Assembly (NCBI GenBank): GCA_008330645.1
Contig: VLTN01000131.1
Span: 1 to 22,212, forward strand
Direction: 5' to 3'
From: Cafeteria roenbergensis
Lineage: Eukaryota > Sar > Bigyra > Bicosoecida > Cafeteriaceae
Length of the DNA: 22,212 bases
Both the position numbers and the translations under genes were made by a program. Each line of letters opens with the position of its first letter. The first letter of the stretch is position 1. Of the stretch, positions 14,066 to 21,044 are shown piece after piece. The notes under the pieces were generated by a model, which ran no database searches, was not told the origin of the DNA, and worked only from the letters and a program-made list of their open reading frames with translations.

Positions 14066-15525
14066 CATTGGCCGGAAGTCTCGGGTCTGACCCCGCTACC
14101 ACCCTCGCCAGTCCTAGCGGGCAGAGCCGTCTGCTGTCCCCGTGGCAGCCGCGCCCGCTCGGCCCCAGCCCCAGCGGCCATCTGTCACCCGGCAGAGCCG
14201 CCCGTGGCACCCCCAGCGAGAGCCTCTCACCGGCTCGGCATCCCGTCACCCCGAGGAGGCCCCCCAGCCAGGCGGCAGGTGGCGTCGGCACCGGCAGCAG
14301 CGGCTTCGCGGCCTTGGACGACAGCCCAACAGAGGACGCAGAGGCAGCGCAGACTGCCCCACCAGAGGAGACGTCGACCGCGGTTCCGCGAGCCGAGGAG
14401 GCCGAGGCGGCGCTGAAGGCTGCGCGGGCAGAGGCTGCAACCGCAGTTGCGGCTGCACAGGAGGAGACGTCGACCGCGGTTTCGCGAGCCGAGGAGGCCG
14501 AGGCGGCGCTGAAGGCTGCACAGGAGGAGACGTCGACCGCGGTTTCGCGAGCCGAGGAGGCCGAGGCGGCGCTGAAGGCTGCGCGGGCAGAGGCTGCAAC
14601 CGCAGTTGCGGCTTCGTGGGAGAGGGAATCGACCGCGGTTTCGCGAGCCGAGGAGGCCGAGGCAACGCTGAAGGCTGCACAGGAGGAGACGTCGACCGCG
14701 GTTTCGCGAGCCGAGGAGGCCGAGGCGGCGCTGAAGGCTGCGCGGGCAGAGGCTGCAACCGCAGTTGCGGCTTCGTGGGAGAGGGAATCGACCGCGGTTT
14801 CGCGAGCCGAGGAGGCCGAGGCAACGCTGAAGGCTGCACAGGAGGAGACGTCGACCGCGGTTTCGCGAGCCGAGGAGGCCGAGGCAACGCTGAAGGCTGC
14901 ACAGGAGGAGACGTCGACCGCGGTTTCGCGAGCCGAGGAGGCCGAGGCGGCGCTGAAGGCTGCGCGGGCAGAGGCTGCAACCGCAGTTGCGGCTTCGTGG
15001 GAGAGGGAATCGACCGCGGTTTCGCGAGCCGAGGAGGCCGAGGCGGCGCTGAAGGCTGCGCGGGCAGAGGCTGCAACCGCAGTTGCGGCTTCGTGGGAGA
15101 GGGAATCGACCGCGGTTTCGCGAGCCGAGGAGGCCGAGGCGGCGCTGAAGGCTGCACAGGAGGAGACGTCGACCGCGGTTTCGCGAGCCGAGGAGGCCGA
15201 GGCAACGCTGAAGGCTGCACAGGAGGAGACGTCGACCGCGGTTTCGCGAGCCGAGGAGGCCGAGGCGGCGCTGAAGGCTGCACAGGAGGAGACGTTGACC
15301 GCGGTTCCGCGAGCCGAGGAGGCCGAGGCGGCGCTGAAGGCTGCGCGGGCAGAGGCTGCATCCACAGTTGCGGCTGCACAGGAGGAGACGTCGACCGCGG
15401 TTTCGCGTGCCGAGGAGGCCGAGGCGGCGCTGAAGGCTGCACAGGAGGAGAGACGTCGACCGCGCGTTTCGCGCAGCCAAGGAGGCCGAGGCGGCGCTGA
15501 AGGCCTGCACAGGAGGAGACGTTGA
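13888..15525 (+). CDS. Repetitive coiled-coil protein, central part
   Basis: This is an open frame of 545 codons. The first ~160 residues are Ser/Pro/Arg-rich and disordered-looking (RKRLAKKQHQQPITEQSS; multiple SP motifs). From about nt 14359 the protein consists of tandem Ala/Glu-rich repeats of 21 residues (QEETSTAVSRAEEAEAALKA plus one Ala) and 32 residues (the same with an 11-residue addition, RAEAATAVAAS), ideal for a long alpha-helical coiled coil. The start at 13888 is not reliable (GTG-type codon), so it is better taken as a continuation of the 13349 segment. The frame ends at 15525 only because one repeat unit near 15448-15506 carries a net +5 nt; the same repeats then resume in another frame. 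Function unknown; a structural, cytoskeletal or scaffold role is a composition-based guess. Confidence 0.7.
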   Translation: MGDRATQVARASRRILSALSPTGATGLATPVPAIRKRLAKKQHQQPITEQSSPEDDSKLTLAGSLGSDPATTLASPSGQSRLLSPWQPRPLGPSPSGHLSPGRAARGTPSESLSPARHPVTPRRPPSQAAGGVGTGSSGFAALDDSPTEDAEAAQTAPPEETSTAVPRAEEAEAALKAARAEAATAVAAAQEETSTAVSRAEEAEAALKAAQEETSTAVSRAEEAEAALKAARAEAATAVAASWERESTAVSRAEEAEATLKAAQEETSTAVSRAEEAEAALKAARAEAATAVAASWERESTAVSRAEEAEATLKAAQEETSTAVSRAEEAEATLKAAQEETSTAVSRAEEAEAALKAARAEAATAVAASWERESTAVSRAEEAEAALKAARAEAATAVAASWERESTAVSRAEEAEAALKAAQEETSTAVSRAEEAEATLKAAQEETSTAVSRAEEAEAALKAAQEETLTAVPRAEEAEAALKAARAEAASTVAAAQEETSTAVSRAEEAEAALKAAQEERRRPRVSRSQGGRGGAEGLHRRRR

Positions 15526-15722
15526 CCGCGGTTTCGCGAGCCGAGGAGGCCGAGGCGGCGCTGAAGGCTGCGCGGGCAGAGGCTGCATCCACAGTTGCGG
15601 CTGCACAGGAAGAGGCGTCTACCGCGGTTTCGCGAGCCGAGGAGGCCGAGGCGGCGCTGAAGGTTGCACAGGAGGAGATATTGACCGCGGTTTCGCGTGC
15701 CGAGGAGGCCGAGGCTTTCGAT
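14359..15722 (+). repeat. 63-bp / 96-bp coding tandem repeat array
   Basis: About 18 units are present, with roughly 11 of 63 bp and 7 of 96 bp. They share a core (GACCGCGGTTTCGCG, then GAGGAGGCCGAGGCGGCGCT). The 96-bp unit differs by a 33-bp addition encoding an extra 11 residues. Identity between copies is very high at the DNA level, pointing to recent expansion or homogenisation. All six frames stay open through it, which generates long antisense frames I regard as shadows. Confidence 0.93.
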
Positions 15723-15746
15723 GGAGGCAGCAGAGCTGGCCGTTGA
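15522..15746 (+). CDS. Coiled-coil repeat continuation (shifted frame)
   Basis: This frame of 74 codons carries the last two to three repeat units (TAVSRAEEAEAALKAA, then a 32-residue type unit and a final 21-residue unit) after the indel cluster at 15448-15506. It is in frame 3, whereas the preceding repeats are in frame 1. It loses the repeat at about 15710, where the reading passes by one more base to the frame of the next segment. It is evidently the same protein as its neighbours; the apparent start is not a real initiation site. Confidence 0.55.
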   Translation: MTAVSRAEEAEAALKAARAEAASTVAAAQEEASTAVSRAEEAEAALKVAQEEILTAVSRAEEAEAFDGGSRAGR

Positions 15747-16581
15747 ATCCACTCTTGGCAGGGCCGACGAGGCGGAGGAAAGATTGGCCGAGTCGCAGGA
15801 GACGATCGATCGCCTCACCGGTGAGCTGGAAGAACTCACCGCTTGGCGGCGGTCGGCGTCCGAGCGACACTCCGAGTCGCTCAAGCTGTTGGAGCGTCAG
15901 GCTGACGGCCGGGTGGCAGAGCTTCAACGAAAGGTAGAGCTGCTCACTTCGAAGCTGGAGGCGATGGACACACTTCGGCAACGTCTCGAGGCGGCGGAGG
16001 CGCGACGCCGACAGGTCCAGCAGCAGCAGCAGCAGGAGCAGCAGCAGCAGCTGAAGCAGCGGCAGCAGCAGCGCTCGCAGACCCAGCCGGCGGTGCCGGG
16101 ACTGCCTGCAGGGCTGTCCACAGGAGCGCCGCCAATTGCAGCGAGCAGCGCTGCCGGTGCGTCGGGCCCGGTCTCTGGCGATGCTGCTGCCGCACCGGCG
16201 GCGGCGGCGAGCGATGCTCGACCTCTGGTCTCGCCCAGCGGGTCGCCCGCGGGTCGTACGCAACACGCCTCGGCGGTTTCGCCCGATCAGTCCCATCGAT
16301 CGCAAGCTCTGCTGGCCGTGGCGCGACGACGTCGGGAGCTGGCGGATGCGCCGAGGATGCGGCCGGCGCCGCCTCCGGCTCTGCCACCGGGGATGTCGAT
16401 TGAAGACTTGTCTCGACGGCTTGCTGACCGGCGTGCGATGGCAGCTGACCCGCTGGCTTGCGGAAACCTCCCGGCAAGTTCCTTGCCGCCCGCGCTCCGC
16501 CGTCGCCTGCCGGGGAAGACAGCGACGCCATTCAGCAGCCAGTCAGGCGAAGGAGGCCCCCACTGCGGAGAGGGAAGATGA
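15721..16581 (+). CDS. C-terminal coiled-coil and Gln-rich part of the repeat protein
   Basis: This segment of 286 codons begins MEAAELAVESTLGRADEAEE and gives excellent coiled-coil sequence (ETIDRLTGELEELTAWRRSA; VAELQRKVELLTSKLEAMDT). A Gln-rich stretch follows (nt 16018-16075), then an Ala/Ser/Pro-rich linker, a basic helix (ALLAVARRRRELADAPR), a conserved-looking PPPALPPGMSIEDLSRRLADR stretch, and an end near GKTATPFSSQ. The ATG at 15721 could be a real start, but the helix continues smoothly from the upstream repeats, so I read it as the same protein after a one-base frame change. The last residues before the stop at 16581 look non-native. Another plus frame (16136-16723) reads better from about 16540 (KEAPTAEREDDGDVSLTHHG), suggesting another switch. 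Confidence 0.65.
   Translation: MEAAELAVESTLGRADEAEERLAESQETIDRLTGELEELTAWRRSASERHSESLKLLERQADGRVAELQRKVELLTSKLEAMDTLRQRLEAAEARRRQVQQQQQQEQQQQLKQRQQQRSQTQPAVPGLPAGLSTGAPPIAASSAAGASGPVSGDAAAAPAAAASDARPLVSPSGSPAGRTQHASAVSPDQSHRSQALLAVARRRRELADAPRMRPAPPPALPPGMSIEDLSRRLADRRAMAADPLACGNLPASSLPPALRRRLPGKTATPFSSQSGEGGPHCGEGR
16018..16075 (+). repeat. CAG-rich tract encoding poly-Gln
   Basis: CAG repeats broken by GAG, CTGAAG and CGG codons encode a Gln-rich run at the end of a coiled coil. It is in frame with the 15721-16581 segment. Confidence 0.85.
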
Positions 16582-16616
16582 CGGTGATGTATCTCTGACG
16601 CACCACGGACACGCCG

Positions 16617-17168
16617 TTGATTGGGCTGAAACCAGGGGCGGCCCCCATGCGCAACCCGGCACGGGAGAGCTCCAACTCCGACTCTCAGTTGGACTCCGAA
16701 TCTGGAGATCATGCCCCAACTAGGGGCAGGGCACCACCAACCATATGCGCAGCAGCCCGACCACGAGGTGTCCGTTGGGGCGCGCAGGTCCAAGCCTTCG
16801 CCTCACAGGGCTCCTGGTTCCCGTGCGAAACGCCCGGTGCGAAACCGCCCGGTGCGAAACCGCCACCCCCTCCCAAGAGCCGCTTGGCTCCGCCACCGGC
16901 TCCATCGCCCACGCCGGGCTCACCTTCGGCGAATCGTTTGGCCGATTCCGAAGCTAGCCTCATGGCCAAAGGCAGAAGGCAGGACTCGGGAACGAGTCGC
17001 TGGAGTCTGACCCCGAGGCAGGCACGCCAGCGACTCGGACTGGGACTGACACACCGATCGACGAGGCCACGCATGCACCGCCCCCCCGCCGCAGGGCCAG
17101 CCTCCCCCCGTGAAAAGCCGCCCGAGTTCCAGAAGGGGCCCTCCGAGGCCCCAAGAGGCGAAGCGTGA
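16617..17168 (+). CDS. Ser/Pro-rich low-complexity segment, unknown
   Basis: This is an open frame of 183 codons, with an in-frame ATG at 16647 (MRNPARESSNSDSQLDSESGD). It continues Pro/Lys-rich (GAKPPGAKPPPPPKSRLAPPP) and then basic (LTPRQARQRLGLGL). The acidic-Ser and Pro-rich composition resembles the disordered regions nearby and suggests coding, but there is no domain. It may be the start of a second plus-strand gene that ends at 18163, or the continuation of the coiled-coil protein upstream. The stop at 17168 is followed by a Ser-rich continuation in another frame (about 17165-17330). Confidence 0.4.
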   Translation: MIGLKPGAAPMRNPARESSNSDSQLDSESGDHAPTRGRAPPTICAAARPRGVRWGAQVQAFASQGSWFPCETPGAKPPGAKPPPPPKSRLAPPPAPSPTPGSPSANRLADSEASLMAKGRRQDSGTSRWSLTPRQARQRLGLGLTHRSTRPRMHRPPAAGPASPREKPPEFQKGPSEAPRGEA

Positions 17169-17309
17169 TTCCGGTCGGCAGCCGCCCGCCGCCGCCGCCG
17201 AAGCAGCGGAGCACGCAGTCGTCGCAAGCCTCGTCGCAGCCCACGTCGCAACCCGCTTCACTGGCGGTTTCACCGGCGGTTTCGCAAGCGGTTTCACCGG
17301 ATACGTCGC

Positions 17310-18163
17310 TTGCCTCGTCGCCTGCGATCGCTTCCTGCCGGATCGCCACGGGAGCCGCCGCCCATCGGAGGAGTTGCTCCGTCTGCCGGCGCCAGCGCTG
17401 CTGCCGACACGGCCGTTGGCGCGCGTGCGGCCGTCGCGCAGTCCGGTGGGCCGGCGCTGGAGCGTGCGGCCGTCAGCGAGGCAGGGGCGGCGGCGGTTAC
17501 TGAGGCTTCGGCGCGGAGCAACGCGCCGTTGAGCGACTCGGGATCCGCTTCCTGGGGCACGGAGTCGCTCTCGAGTGACTCCAACGATGCAGGCGGGTCG
17601 CTTGACGGGGAGTCACTGGGGGATGACGGAGACCGCGCCTCAGCGCGTGGAGGTGAGAGGGCCGTTGCTGGCAGTTTGGAGGGGGGACTGGATGGCTCCG
17701 ATGCCGCTGTGGCTGTTGCCAGTGCTGGTGCTGGTGCCAGTGCTGGTGCTGGTGCTGGTGCTGGTGCTGGTGCTGCTGTGCTGGTGCTGGTGCTGGTGCT
17801 GGTGCTGGTGCTGGTGCTGGTGCTGGTGCTGGTGCTGGTGCCGGTGCTGCAGCGAGTTCTGCCGGTGCTGCTGCTTCCGCCGCCGGCTCTGCCGCCCGGG
17901 ATGAGGCCTTCTTCGCTGCCAAGCGGCGAGCCAAGGCGCAGGCCGAGGCCGAGCGAGCGGCGAGGCGAGCGGCAGAGCTGGCGGCGATGGATCCGGAAGA
18001 GCGCGCGGCTGCGGAGGCGGAGGCGGAGGCGGAGGCCTTGCGGGAGAAACGGAAGGATCGCGGCTTGCGATCGACCATGGGGGTGTTCAAGGCGGGCGGC
18101 AGAGGCGCTGGCAGGGGGCGGGGCAGGGGGCGCGGTCGCGGGGGCAGGGGCCGCGGCCATTGA
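17310..18163 (+). CDS. Acidic-Ser / Gly-Ala / RG-rich C-terminal protein part (one-base frame break)
   Basis: The reading starts at about 17310 (no ATG at this end). It runs through PSAGASAAADTAVGARAAV and an acidic Ser-rich stretch (LSDSGSASWGTESLSSDSND), then enters a Gly-Ala tract. Near 17778 one G is missing from the GGTGCT repeat (CTGCTGTGCTGG instead of CTGCTGGTGCTGG). The same Gly-Ala frame then continues one register over and gives a convincing C-terminus: a charged helix (FFAAKRRAKAQAEAERAARR), MDPEERAAAEAEAEAEAL, REKRKDRGLRSTMGVFKAGG, and an RG-rich tail ending GRGRGH with the stop at 18161-18163. RG-rich tails are often RNA-binding or methylated; that is a family-level expectation only. 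The uncorrected frame instead gives Leu-Val and poly-Arg artefacts. Confidence 0.55.
17713..17850 (+). repeat. Second (GGTGCT)n Gly-Ala tract
   Basis: This is the same hexanucleotide as at 2122-2276, here on the plus strand. It encodes Ala-Gly in the plus-strand gene, with one register slip at about 17778 from a single missing G. Confidence 0.92.
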
Positions 18164-18520
18164 TTATGGCTGAGCGATGCGGTGTTGCTGTGGTGCTGTC
18201 GATGCGCGGCGCGGGGCGCCCGGCCAAATGAGGACGGTTAGTTGCAGCGCAAGCTTCAGTGGCGTCACGACACGCGAACTGCGCCACAATTGCGGATGCC
18301 ACCGGCTTTGCAATCCTCTGCGCACACTCGCGCGAGAGTGGCGCGCTCGAGCGTGCTCGACGCATCAGAGTTCTGCCACGGCAGAGCCAGCAGTGGCCAG
18401 GCGGGTCTGTGCGGGACTCGAATTTCGCTGCGCACCTCGGCATCTCGGTCGCAAACGCAAGGCCACTTCCGCACAGGCGAGCATTGTACTCCGCGCGTGC
18501 TGCCAGGTGACTTGTGGATC
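18164..18520. other. Region with no supported gene
   Basis: Frames are open on both strands but have Arg/Cys/His-rich shadow composition. I see no repeat, RNA gene or recognisable motif. Confidence 0.35.
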
Positions 18521-18988
18521 ATGGACCCGCCGCCACAGGCTGCCTGGGGCGCGCCCCTGGCCTCGCTGCGAGTCGCTTCGTCCTTTTCTGCGGACGAGAG
18601 CTTCCACGCCGCCTCATGGTGGGCAACTCGCCTGGGCATCGCGCTGGACACATGCTGTTTGGACTACGGGTCTGCAGCGGGAGTGGCGCCGACCCCCGCG
18701 CGGGCCTTCTTCCCAGGGCTGTTCCCAGCCTCAGCCGCGCAAGCGCCCCTTCCATCGCACGCAACCGCCGGAACACAGACTAGCGCGCAACAGGGGGCGG
18801 GCAGTGATGTGTCGCATCGCCCCGCGCCGCCGGGTGGTCCAGTGTCGGGGCCGTCAGTGGCCCTGGAGGGCGAGGCCGCTGCGGCGCTGCGGCGCGAAGC
18901 CCAGCTCCCTCGCAGCCGGCCCCGCCGTCGCCCTCTGGCTCTGCCGGGTATGCGACCTGGAGCCAGCGGAGGCGGCGGTCGGGTCTGA
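18521..18988 (+). CDS. Possible protein fragment, unknown
   Basis: This frame starts at ATG 18521 (MDPPPQAAWGAPLASLRVAS) within a longer opening from about 18242. The first ~70 codons have balanced composition (SFHAASWWATRLGIALDTCC), better than the competing frames, then it becomes Ala/Pro/Gln-rich and ends in a Gly-rich stretch at 18988. No family is recognised. It could be an exon of the gene that ends as the FkbH-like protein, or an independent small gene. The support is only composition. Confidence 0.25.
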   Translation: MDPPPQAAWGAPLASLRVASSFSADESFHAASWWATRLGIALDTCCLDYGSAAGVAPTPARAFFPGLFPASAAQAPLPSHATAGTQTSAQQGAGSDVSHRPAPPGGPVSGPSVALEGEAAAALRREAQLPRSRPRRRPLALPGMRPGASGGGGRV

Positions 18989-20875
18989 CGGGCCTGGGCT
19001 GCGTGTGGTGCACCCCGAGACGCGGGCGCGTCGGCGGCGGCGGCTATCGCAGCAGCAGCCCTCGGGGGGCGCCGCCAGAGCGGCTGGGACGCAGCAGCGC
19101 CAGCTGCGCCGCCGCCGCCGCCGCGCCACAGGCAGCCCGTGGCGCAGGCTCAGGTGCCAGTGCTACTGATTCGGCTGCAGCACCAGCGGCGGCGTCAGCT
19201 GCCGGCGGAGCTGCCAGCCGCTGCCCGGAGAGCCGGTGGACCGCCGAGGGCACGCCGTGTCGGCGAAATTATTGGCCGGACAATGGTTCGGCATGCAGAG
19301 CTGAGCGAGTCGGAAAGTGAGAAGCAGCTCTACCGGCTTGGTCCCGGGCGCACCACTGGTCGTGGTGCTGGCGCCGCCCTCCGGCCACTGCCCCGGGATG
19401 CAGAGGCTAGCGCCCGTAGGCCCTCCAGCCCATGCAAAGCGTGAGTCTGACCCCGGTACTGACCCCGGGTCTGACTCCCTCGCTGTCGCTGCGGAGACAG
19501 CTGCTGCCAGCTACTGGCTGGAGCACGCCGCTGCAGAGGCAGCCATCGCCGCGGCCGTTGCGGGGACCCCGGCACACCTCTGTGGCTCTGCTGGAAGGCT
19601 CGTGCTTAAGCCGAGCACTGTGGCCGCCGGGTGGGAGGCAGAAGCCGAGCGCGGAACTCGCAGGCGGAAACGGCCGGCGAGCCCAGTCACACCCCGGTCA
19701 CGCTGGAGTCAGACCGCTGCCGGCTGCTGGGCCGCTGGGTTGGGAAGTGCGCAGGGCAGACGGTGGTGGCAAAACGTTTCGCCGGGTGTTCCTGATTGGG
19801 GCTGCCACTCTTGCTCGGTGGTGGGGCGGGCTCATGCCTCCGCAGCTCTGCCGAGAGTGGCATCACGACCAGCTCAGCGTCGATCCGGCAGAGGCAGTGG
19901 GCGTCGCTCCGCCGTCGCCCAGCTCTGCCGTGGCCGGCACTCCAGCAGGCGGCGATGGACCTGGTGGCCTGGACCACCATCATCATCGTCCGTGCCTGCC
20001 ATCCGACGGTTTCACGCCGGCGCTTGAACTGGCGGTCATATGCTCCCTTTTCGCGAGCAATGTCCGCGTCGTCTCATTGGCCCTGCCATCCGCGTCGCTC
20101 ACTGCGTCGCTCCTGGCGTGCGCAGCGCTGAGCGACCCACAGACGTTCCCGACCCGCTCACTGGGGCGACGGATTCGCGACCGTTGCCGGGCGGCGTCTG
20201 CTGGAGCAGGCGGCCGCATCAGCCTGACGGAACAGCGGTTTCGCCGCTTGCCGTGGCGGGATCAGCGCCACCCTCGCAAGCGACGCCAATTGCAGCAGCG
20301 ACGGCTGCAGCAGCGACTAGGGGTGGCGGCGGCGCCAGCGCAGCAGCACTGGTACCAGAACGGCGACGACGACGCGGACGAGCGACGCGGCGGGACAAGA
20401 GCGACGCGGCAGAGAGCGACCAGAAATGACTCGTTCGGCAGAGCTGTGTGGCATCGGGGGACTCGTAGCTGCGCTGGTGCCGGCAGAGCTCGTTTCGCGT
20501 CGGCTGAGGGCAAGAAGGTCTGAGTCTCGACTGCGACTGGACGCTTGTGGGTGGGGTGGGTCGGAAGGATCTGGGAAGGATCGTGACGGTAGCTCTCACT
20601 TTGGCTGCAGGTGGTCCAGGAACGCGCCGGGTCCAGCCCGATGGTGCTCTGACGTGCATGCGATTGGGGAGGGACTGGTGATTGATGGCGTTTCGCGTGG
20701 GTGCGTGCGTGCAGTGTGGATGCGCGACCGTCGCGGCTGGATCATCGGCTCTGCAGCAGGAACACAGAGGCCGACGTCCGCGCAGCGGTTTCGCGTCTGG
20801 CTGGAGCAGCGCCCGGGCAGCGCGGCGGCGGCTGCGGCGAAGACTGTGGGCGGCGGCGCTGGTGATGCTGGCACC
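18989..20875 (+). other. Poorly resolved, probably partly coding region
   Basis: No single convincing gene emerges. The plus-strand frame 19432-20523 has one natural-looking stretch near 20000-20150 (ALELAVICSLFASNVRVVSL, then LPSASLTASLLACAAL) that could be a Rossmann-like strand-helix-strand of the HAD fold whose C-terminal half is at 21018 onward, but this is only a guess. Another plus frame near 18930-19020 reads LWLCRVCDLEPAEAAVGSDG. The rest is Arg/Ser/Gln-rich low complexity on both strands. There are many GGCAGAGC/GCTCTGCC and GTCTGACCCC words here. Confidence 0.25.
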
Positions 20876-21044
20876 GTGGCGTGTCTGCGCTGCTGCTGGG
20901 GCTGGCGCCGGTGGCGTGTCTGGCGCTGCTGCTGGGCTGGCGCCGGTGGCGTGTCTGACGCTGCTGCTGGGGCTGGCGCGGTGGCGTGTCTGACGCCGCT
21001 GCTGGGGGCTGGCGCCGGTGGCGTGTCTGGCGCTGCTGCTGCCG
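20876..21044 (+). repeat. Tandem array of a ~36-bp GC-rich unit
   Basis: Four copies start at 20876, 20911, 20946 and 20981, each beginning GTGGCGTGTCTG, with a partial fifth at 21018. Copy lengths are 35, 35, 35 and 37 bp, so the reading frame changes from copy to copy. The differences lie in short G and C runs (GGG, GGGG, GGGGG; GCG versus GCCG). Confidence 0.9.

Noticed and set aside
14016-15884. Very long antisense frames (622, 459 and 448 codons) across the coiled-coil repeat array
   Set aside because: The repeat units are multiples of three and GC-rich with no stops in any register, so all frames stay open. Only the plus-strand Glu/Ala heptad reading continues as sensible sequence on either side.
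18930-19020. Possible HAD nucleophile motif (VCDLEPAEAAV) for the FkbH-like protein
   Set aside because: It is degenerate (DLEPA instead of DxDxT), about 2 kb from the next HAD block, and lies in a poorly coding stretch.
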